From Capillibacterium thermochitinicola (lineage in GTDB: Bacteria > Bacillota > UBA4882 > UBA10575), in contig NZ_JAAKDE010000023.1 in NCBI RefSeq assembly GCF_013664685.1, positions 1-64,000 of the forward strand: a stretch of 64,000 nucleotides of DNA, given 5' to 3'. This document shows positions 53,080 to 63,112 of the stretch, in pieces (within the stretch, counting starts at the first letter, position 1; each line of letters starts with the position of its first letter). The position numbers and the translations under genes are program-made. Below the pieces are notes generated by a model. It was not told the origin of the DNA, did no database searches, and was given only the letters and a program-made list of their open reading frames with translations.

Positions 53080-53916
53080 ATGCGTCAAGATTATCATACC
53101 CACACTTACCGTTGTAAACACGCCGATGCCGATGTTGTCGATTATGCCGCTGTTGCTGTACAAAAAGGACTAGGGGTTTTAGGGGTAACCGATCATACCC
53201 CCCTCCCCTTCTTACCTGATACGCGTTGGAGCATGATCCGCATGGACCTGTCCGAACTGGACAGCTATGACCAGGCTGTCGAAAAAGCCCGGGTTACCTA
53301 CCCGGAACTGACGATCTTAAAAGGCATGGAATGCGAATATAGTCCGGAATACAGCTCCTTTTACCGGGAAGAGTTATTGGGAAAAAGGAAATTTGACTAC
53401 TTAATCGCCGGCAACCATTTTGTTCCCTATAATGGTAGCTGGGTGGGAGTCCATTCCTACTTGAAGAGCAAAGAAGCGTTGCTGGCCTATGCCGACCATA
53501 TGGTCGAAACGATCGCTTCCGGCCTCTTTGCCTTCATCGCCCATCCCGACCTCTTTGGCAACTCCTATGAATTCTGGGACGAACACGCCATTGAGTGTGC
53601 AAAACGGATTCTGGAAGCCGCCGCGGCCTATAAAGTTCCCTTAGAGGTCAATGCTTATGGGTTGCGAAAACCGATGCTTAAAACCACGGCCGGGCTCCGT
53701 CCTCCCTATCCCCTCTCCCCTTTCTGGGAATTGGCTGCCGGTTATAAAGGAATTACGGTCGTTGCCAACTCCGATGCCCACCAGCCAAAGGATGTGGGCG
53801 AAACCGCGGCGGTGGAGAGACTGATCGATCAGTACGGTTTGCGACGGGCCGACCTGTCTTCCTTGGCAAATCGCACTCACCACCGGGCGCCCGTTGCCCG
53901 CTGCGCGGGCGAGTGA
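53080..53916 (+). CDS. hisK: PHP-family histidinol-phosphatase (HisK/HisJ type)
   Basis: A 278-residue PHP-domain metal phosphatase: DYHTHTYRCKHA and VTDHTPLPF carry the first metal-binding His/Asp residues, then GMECEY, AGNHFVPY, FIAHPDLFGNS and SDAHQPKDVG. The architecture is that of HisK/HisJ, the last phosphatase of histidine synthesis, but no other his gene is near, so related phosphoester substrates remain possible. GGAGG precedes the ATG. A bidirectional terminator follows at 54016. Confidence 0.85.
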   Translation: MRQDYHTHTYRCKHADADVVDYAAVAVQKGLGVLGVTDHTPLPFLPDTRWSMIRMDLSELDSYDQAVEKARVTYPELTILKGMECEYSPEYSSFYREELLGKRKFDYLIAGNHFVPYNGSWVGVHSYLKSKEALLAYADHMVETIASGLFAFIAHPDLFGNSYEFWDEHAIECAKRILEAAAAYKVPLEVNAYGLRKPMLKTTAGLRPPYPLSPFWELAAGYKGITVVANSDAHQPKDVGETAAVERLIDQYGLRRADLSSLANRTHHRAPVARCAGE

Positions 53917-54009
53917 TTGCCTTTACCCCCAATACACTGCCCCACATGGGCTAATTGGTCTTATCCGCTGACTTGAACTTGGCACAGTATTCCTGGCGAA
54001 GTGAAGGTT

Positions 54010-54046
54010 AAAAAAGGGCCGAAGTGACATGGCCCCTTATTTTTTA
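54010..54046. terminator. Bidirectional terminator between hisK and ribF
   Basis: GGGCC (54016-54020) and GGCCC (54031-54035) pair around a ten-base loop, with A-rich and T-rich flanks on both sides. It ends the long rimP-to-ribF operon on the minus strand and hisK on the plus strand. Confidence 0.8.
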
Positions 54047-54049
54047 AGT

Positions 54050-55006
54050 TCAATTGCAAGCTTTCTGCGCCAGAATCCTCCGGCGAAGTTCTTCCCCTTG
54101 TTTCCGGTCGAGAAGCAACTGGGCTTTTAACGCTTCGGGCGAAGCGAATTTCCGTTCCTCCCGTAAAAAATGTAAAAACTCCACGGTTAAAAATTCTCCA
54201 TAGATTTCGCGGGAAAACTGATCAATAAAAACTTCCACCAACGGAACGCAGTGGTCGAAAGTGGGTTTGCAGCCAACATTGGCCAAACCATAATATACCT
54301 CCGCGTTAAGGAAGACCCGGACAAAATAGGCACCGAACTTCGGGAGTAACCGGCCGGCCGGGTAAGACAGATTGGCGGTGGGAAAACCTAGAACTCTGCC
54401 CAGCCCCTGTCCCCTACTGACAATACCGGACAGACTAAAGGGCCGGCCAATCATTTCATTGGCGGCCTCCAGTTCTCCTTGCTGTAAATAAGTGCGGATC
54501 TGCGTACTGCTGACAATCCTTCCCCGCACCTTGACCGGGGGCACCACTTCGCTATAACATCCGTGTTTCTGCATATAAGTTAAGATCAAATTGGTGTCAC
54601 CGGTACCCCTGATCCCAAAGCGAAAATCATGCCCCACCACCAGCGCCCGAACCCCCAAAGCCAGCAGTTGATCTAAAAAGGGCGTCGGTTCCATGGCGGC
54701 CAGCTCCGGAGTGAAGTCCAAAAGAAGGGTGCCGTCGATTCCCAGCGCGGCAAAGCGCGCGCAACGCTCCTCGACGGAGAGAAGAAGCCCGGGTGCTTCC
54801 CCCTTTAGAATCTTTGCTGTATGATCCCGGAAAGTCACCACCACGGCCAGCCACCCATGGGCGCGACCAAGCTCTTTCACCCGCGCCAATATTTTTTGGT
54901 GCCCGCGGTGTACCCCGTCAAAGTTACCGATCGTCACCACCAAGCCGGAAGCAGCGGTTTTGGCCAGTTCTGTTTGCATCATCGAAAACGAATTCCATAG
55001 TTTCAT
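54050..55006 (-). CDS. ribF: Bifunctional riboflavin kinase / FAD synthetase
   Basis: A 318-residue enzyme that makes FMN and then FAD. FAD-synthetase domain: VVTIGNFDGVHRGHQKIL and SSTQIRTYLQQGEL. Riboflavin-kinase domain: GRVLGFPTANLSYP and NVGCKPTF, then VEVFIDQFSREIYG. Start at the ATG at 55006 (MKLWNSF) with GAGGA upstream. Last gene of the nusA-infB operon. Confidence 0.96.
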   Translation of the reverse strand: MKLWNSFSMMQTELAKTAASGLVVTIGNFDGVHRGHQKILARVKELGRAHGWLAVVVTFRDHTAKILKGEAPGLLLSVEERCARFAALGIDGTLLLDFTPELAAMEPTPFLDQLLALGVRALVVGHDFRFGIRGTGDTNLILTYMQKHGCYSEVVPPVKVRGRIVSSTQIRTYLQQGELEAANEMIGRPFSLSGIVSRGQGLGRVLGFPTANLSYPAGRLLPKFGAYFVRVFLNAEVYYGLANVGCKPTFDHCVPLVEVFIDQFSREIYGEFLTVEFLHFLREERKFASPEALKAQLLLDRKQGEELRRRILAQKACN

Positions 55007-55038
55007 CCGCCCATTCCTCCCCGCAGCGGTGCTATTTT

Positions 55039-55971
55039 TTAAGTGAGAACGCGTACTGGTTGCCAAAAAGCGGGTGGCCCTTGGTGGTATTTTAGAACGG
55101 CAAGCAGAGAACCATCAACATCCACCGCCTGCACCAACCCCCGGTCCAGACAGGCCTCCGGGGGCGGTATCTCCGTTAAATCACGGGGGAAAAGCCGACC
55201 GCCGTTCCGAATCTGTCCGGCATTGGTTTCATTTAACCGCACCATGGGCAGATGGGACAAGGCGGCGGACGGTGGGATCAAATACTCCCTCAGCTTGCCG
55301 GCGTTTACCACCTGCGCCAGTTCATCCAAGGTCAGGGCTTCGGCCAACCGGAATGGACCGGAAGCCAAGCGGACCAAATCACCCATACAACCACCCACCC
55401 CTAGGTGGGCACCGAGATCGTGACAAAGGGTACGGATATAGGTCCCCCGTGAACACTCAATTAAAAGGACCGGCCCTTCTTTAAAGCCGTAGACGGGAAG
55501 TAAGGGCTCAGCTACTTCCAAACGGTAAATGGTAATCTTTCTTTTCGCCCGGTTAATTTCCTTCCCGGCCCGCGCCAGTTTATATAAAGGTTCCCCGTTT
55601 ATTTTCACCGCCGAATACATCGGCGGGGTTTGCTCTTGCTCACCGGTGAAGAAGGCCAGGGCGGCCAGCAACTTTTCCCGGGAAACCTCCGTCTCCGGCT
55701 GGACGGAAAGCTCCCGGCCGGTCAGATCTTGCGTATCGGTTGACAAACCTAGGACCAGACGCGCCCGGTACATTTTCCTTTCTTCATCCAGGAAAGAGAT
55801 TAGTTTCGTTGCTTTCCCAATCGCTAGGACCAACACGCCGGTGGCCATCGGATCCAGCGTGCCGGTATGGCCGATCCGGCGTTCCGCCAAAATCCGGCGG
55901 GCTTGCGCCACCACTTGGTGGGAGGTATAACCCGAAGGTTTGTTTATAACCAAAAAACCATTGTTCGTCAT
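55039..55971 (-). CDS. truB: tRNA pseudouridine-55 synthase TruB
   Basis: The 310-residue synthase modifies U55 in the T-loop of tRNAs. Family motifs: GFLVINKPSGYTSHQVV, RIGHTGTLDPMATGVL (catalytic Asp) and CSRGTYIRTLCHDLG. A PUA-like C-terminal part is present. It lies between nrnA and ribF, the usual order. Confidence 0.96.
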   Translation of the reverse strand: MTNNGFLVINKPSGYTSHQVVAQARRILAERRIGHTGTLDPMATGVLVLAIGKATKLISFLDEERKMYRARLVLGLSTDTQDLTGRELSVQPETEVSREKLLAALAFFTGEQEQTPPMYSAVKINGEPLYKLARAGKEINRAKRKITIYRLEVAEPLLPVYGFKEGPVLLIECSRGTYIRTLCHDLGAHLGVGGCMGDLVRLASGPFRLAEALTLDELAQVVNAGKLREYLIPPSAALSHLPMVRLNETNAGQIRNGGRLFPRDLTEIPPPEACLDRGLVQAVDVDGSLLAVLKYHQGPPAFWQPVRVLT

Positions 55972-55994
55972 CGTAAAAAAGCCATTTCTTCCCC

Positions 55995-56969
55995 CTAATT
56001 CTCTTCAAAATACTTGTTGACGAAGGAAAGCACCTCCGCCATCACCGCCGATAAAGAACCTTTCACGGAGCAGCCGGCTGCCCGTAAATGCCCGCCACCC
56101 CCAAAATGGGCCGCCAGACGGCTTACATCCACACCGGCTTTCGACCGCCAGCTGATCTTCACTTCGCCGGGTTTCATTTCTTTAAAAAATAAGCCAACCT
56201 CGACCCCCCGGATCGAGTTGGTGTAATTGACATAGCTTTCAATCTCTTCCATTTCCACCTCGTATCTCCGGATCATCTCCTGGTCTAAATACATCCAGGA
56301 ATAACGCTGGTTGCCGGAGATCTGCAGGGTGGAAAGGACTTCGCCCAAGAGACGGATGGAAGCGTAACTTTTCTCCTCATAAACGCGTTCGGCAATCTGC
56401 GAAGGCGATATTTTGTAGTCTTCGACCAAGCGCGAAGCGATGGACAATACTTCTCCGGTCGTGTTCGAATAGCGGAAAAAGCCGGTATCAGTGGCAATCG
56501 CGGTGTAAAGCGCGCTGGCGATTGCCGCATCAATCGGAAAAGCGCATTTCTCCAGCAAGTGATAGATGATCTGCCCGGTCGCCGAGGCTTCGGGCAACAC
56601 CAAGTTCACCTGACCAAAATGGTCGTTGGAAATATGGTGATCGATATTGACCAGCAAGGGTTCGCCAGTGAAGATTTCCTCCGGTAACTCAAGACGCATC
56701 CGCTCCGCGCAATCAACACTGATCACCACTTCCGGACGAAAGGTTGGCTGTTTAACCGTTTTTTGAACCCCCGGCAGAAAGTGGAAGGTGAGGGGTACCC
56801 CGTCGGGCAGAATCATATCCACTTGCTTGCCGACCATTTCCAAAGACAAGCCAAGGGCCAACAAAGAACCGATCGCATCACCGTCGGGATGCTGATGACA
56901 ACCAAGCGTAAATCGGTCGTGTTTTTTTAACGTAGCGATCACTTGCTCCCAAGAAGAAGGTAAACTCAA
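55995..56969 (-). CDS. nrnA: NrnA-type DHH phosphoesterase (nanoRNase / pAp phosphatase)
   Basis: A 324-residue DHH-DHHA1 enzyme: HQHPDGDAIGSLLALG (DGD), VISVDCAERMRLE, LVNIDHHISNDHFG (DHH) and the C-terminal GGGGHLRAAG that binds substrate. It degrades short RNA oligonucleotides and pAp. Start is a TTG at 56969, two bases after the rbfA stop, within the usual rbfA-nrnA-truB order. Confidence 0.95.
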   Translation of the reverse strand: MSLPSSWEQVIATLKKHDRFTLGCHQHPDGDAIGSLLALGLSLEMVGKQVDMILPDGVPLTFHFLPGVQKTVKQPTFRPEVVISVDCAERMRLELPEEIFTGEPLLVNIDHHISNDHFGQVNLVLPEASATGQIIYHLLEKCAFPIDAAIASALYTAIATDTGFFRYSNTTGEVLSIASRLVEDYKISPSQIAERVYEEKSYASIRLLGEVLSTLQISGNQRYSWMYLDQEMIRRYEVEMEEIESYVNYTNSIRGVEVGLFFKEMKPGEVKISWRSKAGVDVSRLAAHFGGGGHLRAAGCSVKGSLSAVMAEVLSFVNKYFEEN

Positions 56970-56971
56970 AG

Positions 56972-57328
56972 TCAGTCTTCGCCTCCCTCTTTCTTGATTT
57001 CGTTGAGGAGCGAAAGGACTTTGGCCCCTTCTTCCAGTGAATTATCGAAAACAAAGCTAATCTCGGGTACATACCGCATGCGGATCCTTTTTCCCAGCTC
57101 GGAACGGATGTAGCCCTTTGCGCTTTCCAACCCTTCCATGGTCGCGGTTTGCTGCTGTTTATCGCCAAAGACACTGATATAGATCTTGGCATGCCCAATG
57201 TCCCGCGAAACCCGGACGTTGGTAATCGAAGCAAAACCAATCCGTGGGTCTTTAAGGTCCTTTTGCAGTATGTTGCCGAGTTCTTCTTTGATCAATACCG
57301 CAAGGCGTTCCGCCCGGTATTCGGACAT
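56972..57328 (-). CDS. rbfA: Ribosome-binding factor A
   Basis: A 118-residue KH-fold protein for 30S maturation: RAERLAVLIKEELGNILQ, DPRIGFASITNVRVSRDIGHAKIYISV and RMRYVPEISFVFDNS are the family hallmarks. It follows infB by 14 bases. Confidence 0.96.
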   Translation of the reverse strand: MSEYRAERLAVLIKEELGNILQKDLKDPRIGFASITNVRVSRDIGHAKIYISVFGDKQQQTATMEGLESAKGYIRSELGKRIRMRYVPEISFVFDNSLEEGAKVLSLLNEIKKEGGED

Positions 57329-57342
57329 CCTTGACCCTCCCT

Positions 57343-59889
57343 TTATTTCAGCGAATCCTCGGTGGTGGTCTTTTTAATCTCTTCGGTGGTAAAGGCTTCG
57401 ATGACGTCGCCCTCTTTAATATCGTTGAACCTTTCCAGGCCGATACCACATTCAAAACCGCTGGCCACTTCGCGAACGTCGTCTTTAAACCGTTTCAGGC
57501 TATTAATTATTCCTTCAAAGACAACCACATTATCCCGGAGCACCCGCGCTTCGCTGTTGCGCGTGATCTTTCCTTCGGTAACGTAGCAGCCGGCCACGGT
57601 GCCTACTTTCGGCACCTTAAAGGTAGCCCTGACTTCAGCCCGCCCCAGCACCACTTCGCGGTATTCGGGTTCGAGCATCCCTTCCATGGCTTTTTTCACA
57701 TCATCGACAATATCATAGATAATCCGGTACAGACGAACGTCCACATCTTCCCGTTCGGCAACGCGTTTGGCAATCGGGTCCGGACGGACGTTAAACCCAA
57801 TGATAATCGCCCCCGACGCGGAAGCTAACATCACATCGCTTTCACTGATCGCACCGACGCCGCCGTGAATAACTCGCACGCGGACCTCATCGTTGGAAAG
57901 ACGCTCCAAAGAAGATTGAATTGCCTCCACGGAACCCTGAACATCCGCCTTCAGGACGATATTTAACTCCTTCATTTCGCCTTCTTTAATCCGCGCAAAA
58001 AGATCTTCCAGCTTGAACTTTTGTTCCCGTTTCAGGCTCTGTTCGCGCCGGAACTGCTGACGTCTGTCCGCCAGTTGCCGTGCAGTCTTTTCATCAGTCA
58101 CGTAGAAGATGTCGCCGGCTTCGGGGAGATCATCAAAACCGACCACTTCCACCGGAACCGAGGGACCGGCTTTCTTCACAGTTTTCCCCTTGTCATTAAC
58201 CAAAGCCCGGACTTTTCCCGAAACCTCGCCAGCGATAATCGTATCCCCTTGTTTCAGGGTCCCGTTCTGGACCAAAACGGTGGCCACCGGACCGCGTCCC
58301 TTATCCAGCTTTGCTTCGATGACCGTTCCTTTGGCCGGCCGGTCGGGATTGGCTTTTAACTCCCGCATCTCGGCCACCAGGAGAATCATCTCAAGGAGCT
58401 CCTCAAGACCCTGCTTTTTCAAGGCGGAGACTTCAACGCAGATCGTATCACCGCCCCATTCCTCGGGCACCAAACCATACTGGGTCAGTTCCTGCTTGAC
58501 CCGATCGGGGTTGGCTGTTGGTTTATCGATCTTATTAATCGCCACAATAATCGGCACATCAGCCGCTTTTCCGTGGTTAATCGCTTCAACCGTCTGCGGC
58601 ATTACGCCGTCGTCGGCGGCCACCACCAAGACGGCAATATCCGTCACCTGGGCACCACGGGCGCGCATCGCGGTAAAAGCTTCGTGCCCGGGTGTATCTA
58701 AGAAAGTGATCTTTTTATCGTTAATCTCAACTTGATAGGCGCCAATATGCTGTGTAATCCCCCCGGCTTCGGAAGCGATCACATTCGTCTGCCGAATCGC
58801 ATCAAGGAGTGAAGTTTTACCATGGTCGACGTGGCCCATGATCGTCACCACCGGCCAACGGGGTTTAAGCGACTCGGGGCTGTCTTCAATCTCCTCAATC
58901 AAAAGCGTTTCTTCTTCGGTCGGCGCCCCTTCCACGGTTACGTTAAATTCCGCCCCCACTAAAATGGCGGTGTCCAGATCGATTTCCTGGTTGATGGAAG
59001 CCATCACGCCAAGGCCGATCAATTTCTTAATGACTTCGGAGACGGAAACCTCAATCGCCTGGGCAAACTCTTTCACGGTAATCCGTTCCGGGATCTGCAC
59101 AAATTTGACATTTGTGGTGGGATGGGCCGGTGCCGGCTTTTTCGCTTCCGGTCTCTTCTTGTGGGGCTGAACCTTGTTGAAATTCTCCTTCTCCTTGGCT
59201 TGCCATTTTTGTGTTTTAGGGTCGTGTTTTTTCCGTCCATCATCTTTACCAGCCGGTTTGCCGGCCGGGGATGTTGCCCATCCACGTTGGCCGGAAGGGG
59301 CCGCCTTCACCGGTTTACCCGGGCCACCGGCCGGAGCGGGACGTCCGGTTCGTTCGCCACCCTTGCCTTTGGTGGCCGGGGCCCGCATTCCGCCTTTCCC
59401 GTCTACGGCCTGGGAACGGGTACCAGTCGGAGGATGGGTTGGTTTTCCCCCGGCGGTTGGTGGTTTCACCGGTGTTGGTCGCCGTTGCTCCGTCTCTTTT
59501 TTAACCGCCGCCGGTCGGTCACTCGGTGCAGCCGTCTTCGGTGGTGGATCTTTTGGTGTTCTTACCGGTCCATTGGTTTTCTCCGCCGGTTTTACTTTCG
59601 GTTTTCCCCTTTCCTGATCGACGGGTTCCGTTTTTTTCTCCGGCTCCGTCTTTGCTTTGGCCGCCGGTACCGTCACCCCAGTCGGCTTTGCCGTTTCTTT
59701 TGTTTCCCGCCTAGGAGTAGACTTGCCTTCGGGGTTGAAGGAAGCCCGCACTTTTGCGATATATTCTTCCTCCACGGTGCTCATGTGATTTTTCACACCG
59801 GCGCCCATTTCGTTAAGGATTATCAACAGATCCTTACTTTGAATCCCAAGTTCTTTACTGAGTTCATAAACACGCATTTTAGTAGCCAT
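57343..59889 (-). CDS. infB: Translation initiation factor IF-2
   Basis: An 848-residue IF-2. Short N-terminal IF2-N repeat ([18 protein letters not shown]). A long low-complexity Lys/Pro/Gly-rich linker (about 60-265) is followed by a second IF2-N. The G domain has GHVDHGKTS near residue 350, DTPGHEAF and NKIDKP; then come domains II-IV ([10 protein letters not shown]-like region, [14 protein letters not shown]). It recruits initiator tRNA to the 30S subunit. The repetitive GC-rich linker produces long antisense open frames that are not genes. Confidence 0.97.
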   Translation of the reverse strand: MATKMRVYELSKELGIQSKDLLIILNEMGAGVKNHMSTVEEEYIAKVRASFNPEGKSTPRRETKETAKPTGVTVPAAKAKTEPEKKTEPVDQERGKPKVKPAEKTNGPVRTPKDPPPKTAAPSDRPAAVKKETEQRRPTPVKPPTAGGKPTHPPTGTRSQAVDGKGGMRAPATKGKGGERTGRPAPAGGPGKPVKAAPSGQRGWATSPAGKPAGKDDGRKKHDPKTQKWQAKEKENFNKVQPHKKRPEAKKPAPAHPTTNVKFVQIPERITVKEFAQAIEVSVSEVIKKLIGLGVMASINQEIDLDTAILVGAEFNVTVEGAPTEEETLLIEEIEDSPESLKPRWPVVTIMGHVDHGKTSLLDAIRQTNVIASEAGGITQHIGAYQVEINDKKITFLDTPGHEAFTAMRARGAQVTDIAVLVVAADDGVMPQTVEAINHGKAADVPIIVAINKIDKPTANPDRVKQELTQYGLVPEEWGGDTICVEVSALKKQGLEELLEMILLVAEMRELKANPDRPAKGTVIEAKLDKGRGPVATVLVQNGTLKQGDTIIAGEVSGKVRALVNDKGKTVKKAGPSVPVEVVGFDDLPEAGDIFYVTDEKTARQLADRRQQFRREQSLKREQKFKLEDLFARIKEGEMKELNIVLKADVQGSVEAIQSSLERLSNDEVRVRVIHGGVGAISESDVMLASASGAIIIGFNVRPDPIAKRVAEREDVDVRLYRIIYDIVDDVKKAMEGMLEPEYREVVLGRAEVRATFKVPKVGTVAGCYVTEGKITRNSEARVLRDNVVVFEGIINSLKRFKDDVREVASGFECGIGLERFNDIKEGDVIEAFTTEEIKKTTTEDSLK

Positions 59890-59903
59890 AAAACCACCTC
59901 CGA

Positions 59904-60215
59904 TTATTCCATCCGGGCCGCAAGCAACTGCTTTTCAATGGCCTTCGCCATTTCCGGCGTAAGGACACCAACCACAGCCAGGGTCTTTTTTCCTAAAGCC
60001 CGCCCCAATTCTTCCTGCTCTGCGATACAGTACATACGAACATGATGCGCACGGCAGAGCCGCGCAATCTTCTCTTTTGTATGCGGCGATGTGTTGGTGG
60101 CGAGGAGAACAAGGCTTAACTTCCCACCTGTCGCGGCCTGGGCAGTAGCGGTAAAACCAAGGGTCAACTTCCCGGCTTTCCGCGCGATCCCGAGAAAATT
60201 AAGGAGTCTCGTCAT
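59904..60215 (-). CDS. ylxQ: L7Ae-family RNA-binding protein YlxQ
   Basis: A 103-residue L7Ae/L30e-fold protein ([33 protein letters not shown]), the YlxQ member of the nusA-infB operon. It probably binds kink-turn RNA. Start taken at the ATG at 60215; a TTG at 60221 is also in frame. Overlaps ylxR. Confidence 0.93.
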   Translation of the reverse strand: MTRLLNFLGIARKAGKLTLGFTATAQAATGGKLSLVLLATNTSPHTKEKIARLCRAHHVRMYCIAEQEELGRALGKKTLAVVGVLTPEMAKAIEKQLLAARME

Positions 60216-60492
60216 GAACAATCCCCATCATTAATTCGGTTTTCAATTTCTCCTTCAACTCGGGGCCGACTTCAACCTCCAGTTTGTTTGCCAACAAGTT
60301 GCCCTTTAAAGCCTTTTCCAGACAGGAAGAAGAAGGACAGATATAACAACCCCGGCCTGACTTTTTACCGGTAAAGTCGACCAACACTTCCAACTCCGGT
60401 GTTCTCACGATCCGGATGAGTTCTCTTTTCGCACGCACCGTATTACAGCCAATGCAAGTCCGTTGCGGGATTTTCCGTTGCCGTGTCGCCAT
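60199..60492 (-). CDS. ylxR: YlxR (DUF448) RNA-binding protein
   Basis: 97 residues with the YlxR signature (RTCIGCNTVRAKRELIRIVR, GKKSGRGCYICPSSSCLEKAL). The paired cysteines suggest a metal or RNA site. YlxR is a nucleoid- or RNA-associated regulator conserved between nusA and infB. GGAGGGAGA precedes the ATG at 60492. Confidence 0.94.
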   Translation of the reverse strand: MATRQRKIPQRTCIGCNTVRAKRELIRIVRTPELEVLVDFTGKKSGRGCYICPSSSCLEKALKGNLLANKLEVEVGPELKEKLKTELMMGIVHDETP

Positions 60493-60516
60493 CACTTCTC
60501 CCTCCGCTTCGTCCCA

Positions 60517-62064
60517 CTACTTCTTTTTCTTCTCCTCTTCACTCAGTTTAAATTTCTTCTTCAACTCTTCGGAAAGGAGTTGCCCAATGGTAAACCCGGA
60601 ACCGCCCTCTTCCGTGAAAACAAGCTCGCTGTCATCTTCAACCGCCACTTCCGGTTCGGAATCGGCACTGGCGTCTTTAAATAGATCAAATCCTTCTTCC
60701 ACTTCATCAAGGAACTCTTTAACCCGCTGCTTCGCCCGTTTCTTGGACTTCTTCTTCTTGGGTTCCTCACGGATAAAGTCTTCCTCCGCCTCCTCATCCT
60801 CATCAGGAGTGAAGTCCGGTTCCTCTACCTCATCGTCCGCCGGTAAATCCGTTTCTTCCCACAACTCCTCTTCTTCATCCCATGCTTCGTCTGTCTGTTC
60901 TTCCGCTTCCAAGTCTTCCCCGGTCAGTTCGGTTAACTCCTCACCGGTGCCAAGTACTTCTTCCCAATCATAGGTTTCTTCCTGGTAGCTTTCCTCCTCA
61001 GCAAGTAAGGCTTCAATCTCTTCCCGGCATTCTTCGGCTTGGCTTTCACTTTTGATGTCAACCTTCCAACCGGTTAACCGGGCCGCCAAACGGGCATTTT
61101 GTCCCTCTTTCCCAATGGCCAGGGACAACTGGTTATCCGGAACGATCACAATCGAACTTTTCTTGCTGGGGAGCAGTTTTACCTCCGTAACTTTCGCCGG
61201 ACTAAGCGCTCTGGTAATATAGCGGGCCGGGTCCTCATCCCAAAGGACCAAATCTATTTTTTCACCCTTCAGTTCCCGCACCACCATCTGGACACGGGAA
61301 CCTTTTGCCCCAACACAAGCGCCAATGGGATCCACGTTCTCAAATTTACTATAGACCGCCACCTTCGAACGGGCGCCCGGTTCCCGGGCAATATTCTTGA
61401 TCTCGACGATTCCTTCCTGGATCTCGGGAACTTCAAATTCCAGCAACCGTTTCAGAAAACCGCTCCGTGCCCGTGATAAAATGATCTGGGGTCCTTTCGA
61501 GCCTTTTTTCACCTCGGCCAGATACGCTTTGATCCGCGCCCCGTGCTCAAAACGCTCACCAGGAATCTGTTCGTGGGGAGGTAAAATTGCTTCCGTTTTC
61601 CCTAAATCCACGTAAACCGTTTTTTGTTCAAACCGGCGTACCGTACCGGTGATTAAATCATCCACGCGGGAAGAATATTCATTATAGATCATGGTCCGCT
61701 CCGCTTCGCGAATCCGTTGGACGATAATTTGCTTCGCGGTCTGCGCGGCAATGCGGCCAAATTCTTTCGGGAAAATTTCAAACTCGACCAGGTCTTTCAA
61801 CTGGTAACTGGGATTGATCGCTTTGGCCGCGGCCAGATTAATCTGCGTATTTTCATCTTCCACTTCCATGACGACTTCTTTATAGGTGTAAATATGGAAC
61901 TCACCGGTCTCCGGGTCCAAAACGACCTTTAAATTGCTGCTTTTTCCCTGGTCTTTTTTATAGGCAGATAAAATAGCTGATTCAATCGCCTCAATTAAAA
62001 TCTCCTTGGCAATCCCCTTTTCCCTTTCCACCATATTTAATGCTTCAATCAACTCGCGATTCAT
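60517..62064 (-). CDS. nusA: Transcription termination/antitermination factor NusA
   Basis: A 515-residue NusA: N-terminal RNAP-binding domain ([18 protein letters not shown]), S1 domain ([18 protein letters not shown]), then KH1 and KH2 ([34 protein letters not shown]). After about residue 360 there is a ~150-residue, very acidic tail rich in Glu/Asp with one Lys-rich patch, longer than in B. subtilis NusA. The tail may mimic the acidic repeats of some Gram-negative NusA proteins; that is a guess. Confidence 0.96.
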   Translation of the reverse strand: MNRELIEALNMVEREKGIAKEILIEAIESAILSAYKKDQGKSSNLKVVLDPETGEFHIYTYKEVVMEVEDENTQINLAAAKAINPSYQLKDLVEFEIFPKEFGRIAAQTAKQIIVQRIREAERTMIYNEYSSRVDDLITGTVRRFEQKTVYVDLGKTEAILPPHEQIPGERFEHGARIKAYLAEVKKGSKGPQIILSRARSGFLKRLLEFEVPEIQEGIVEIKNIAREPGARSKVAVYSKFENVDPIGACVGAKGSRVQMVVRELKGEKIDLVLWDEDPARYITRALSPAKVTEVKLLPSKKSSIVIVPDNQLSLAIGKEGQNARLAARLTGWKVDIKSESQAEECREEIEALLAEEESYQEETYDWEEVLGTGEELTELTGEDLEAEEQTDEAWDEEEELWEETDLPADDEVEEPDFTPDEDEEAEEDFIREEPKKKKSKKRAKQRVKEFLDEVEEGFDLFKDASADSEPEVAVEDDSELVFTEEGGSGFTIGQLLSEELKKKFKLSEEEKKKK

Positions 62065-62090
62065 CCGAATATCCTCCCCTTAACTCGTCC

Positions 62091-62558
62091 TCAATCTATA
62101 ATCTGCAAACGAGCTTTCGCTATCATTTCCCATGGTATATCCAAGGTCACGCCGTTTACTTCCACGCTGACCTGGCTCTCGGGCTGAGCGGACCAGCCTT
62201 TCAGACGGCCTCTGATCTTCCTCTTTCCCTGCAAGGGGGCGAAAAGACTGATCTCTACACCCTGACCGGCAAAGCGTTGAAAATGTTCTGGTTTCGTCAA
62301 AGGCCGCTCTAAGCCGGGAGAAGATACTTCTAAAAGATAAGCGGTGGGAATCGGATCTTCCTCGTCCAAAACGGCGCTTAGCCGTTTACTGAACATCTCA
62401 CAGTCATTGATCCCAATTCCTTCAGGGCGATCGATGAACACCCTGAGGAGCCGTTGTGCTCCTTCCCGCGTTAACTCCACATCCACTACTTCGTAATTTA
62501 GTTCCGCGCCGACTTTTTCCGCCAGTTTCCAAAGGATCTCTTTTAAACCTTGCCCCAT
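62091..62558 (-). CDS. rimP: Ribosome maturation factor RimP
   Basis: 155 residues: GAELNYEVVDVELTREG, LRVFIDRPEGIGINDCEMF and YLLEVSSPGLERPL are the RimP hallmarks. It acts in 30S assembly. Start at the ATG at 62558 behind AAAAAGGAG; the longer reading enters the leader hairpin and is rejected. First gene of the nusA-infB operon. Confidence 0.96.
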   Translation of the reverse strand: MGQGLKEILWKLAEKVGAELNYEVVDVELTREGAQRLLRVFIDRPEGIGINDCEMFSKRLSAVLDEEDPIPTAYLLEVSSPGLERPLTKPEHFQRFAGQGVEISLFAPLQGKRKIRGRLKGWSAQPESQVSVEVNGVTLDIPWEMIAKARLQIID

Positions 62559-62602
62559 ATGTACGCTCCTTTTTCCTGAATAATTATGGACACAAGACAA
62601 AA

Positions 62603-62621
62603 AGTGGGTTGAAAACCCACT
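62603..62621 (-). terminator. Terminator-like hairpin in the rimP-nusA leader (possible attenuator)
   Basis: AGTGGGTT / AACCCACT pair over eight bases with a three-base loop and are followed by TTTTTGTC on the minus strand. It lies downstream of a good promoter (62652-62680) and 45 bases upstream of rimP, so it is inside the leader. It may attenuate the operon or simply stop readthrough from the gene at 62723. Confidence 0.7.
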
Positions 62622-62651
62622 CCTTCTTCCACAGCTTCTTCGAATACTTAA

Positions 62652-62680
62652 AGTTTACCACAGTTTAATCCCTTTGACAA
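62652..62680 (-). promoter_or_regulatory. Probable sigma-A promoter of the rimP-nusA-infB operon
   Basis: TTGTCA (62675-62680), 17 bases, TAAACT (62652-62657) on the minus strand, with the start point near 62645 and about 85 bases of leader. Confidence 0.7.
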
Positions 62681-62722
62681 GGCTAACCAAAGAATTAACT
62701 GAAGCTCCTTTCGCCCGATTCT

Positions 62723-63100
62723 TCATTCTGGAAAAGAATCAAAGATAAAGTCCCAAATTTCATTCGCCGCATCCAAAATTGTCTCCGCTTCCTCAGCGGT
62801 AGCGACGGAACCAGCTTCATCCAGGAATAAGCCGATATTTTCCGCCAGGAGAAGGACTTCCGAATCGCGGGCGATACATATTGCCCAAAGTTGTTTGATG
62901 GTGCAATCGGCAGACGGGCTTTCAACCTCTCCCCGGGCCAAAAGATAAGCAAGCAAAAGATTACCCACCGCCGCCCGGCAATTTTCATAAACACCAGTCG
63001 GGTCCTGAGTTTGCTCGGCGGTCGTCAGGAACCGGTCGGCTTCGGCCAAGAGCGCATCGACTTGCTTTTCGGTCTCTACCATCCCCTGCTTTTCTTCCAT
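62723..63100 (-). CDS. Small all-helical protein, possibly HEPN-like
   Basis: 125 residues, acidic and predicted wholly helical; no confident family. The pattern (a first helix rich in Leu/Ala, YENCRAAVGNLLLAYLLARG, then IKQLWAICIARDSEVL) recalls four-helix HEPN-type bundles, but no R-x4-6-H catalytic motif is seen. AGGAGGT precedes the ATG at good spacing, so it is a real gene. It sits between the apbE remnant and the rimP promoter, with no obvious functional partner. Confidence 0.6.
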   Translation of the reverse strand: MEEKQGMVETEKQVDALLAEADRFLTTAEQTQDPTGVYENCRAAVGNLLLAYLLARGEVESPSADCTIKQLWAICIARDSEVLLLAENIGLFLDEAGSVATAEEAETILDAANEIWDFIFDSFPE

Positions 63101-63112
63101 TTAGACAACCTC

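Noticed and set aside
59122-60045. A 307-codon open frame antisense to the infB linker
   Set aside because: Arises from the repetitive Lys/Pro/Gly codons of IF-2; the product is an Arg/Phe/Ser-rich low-complexity string.
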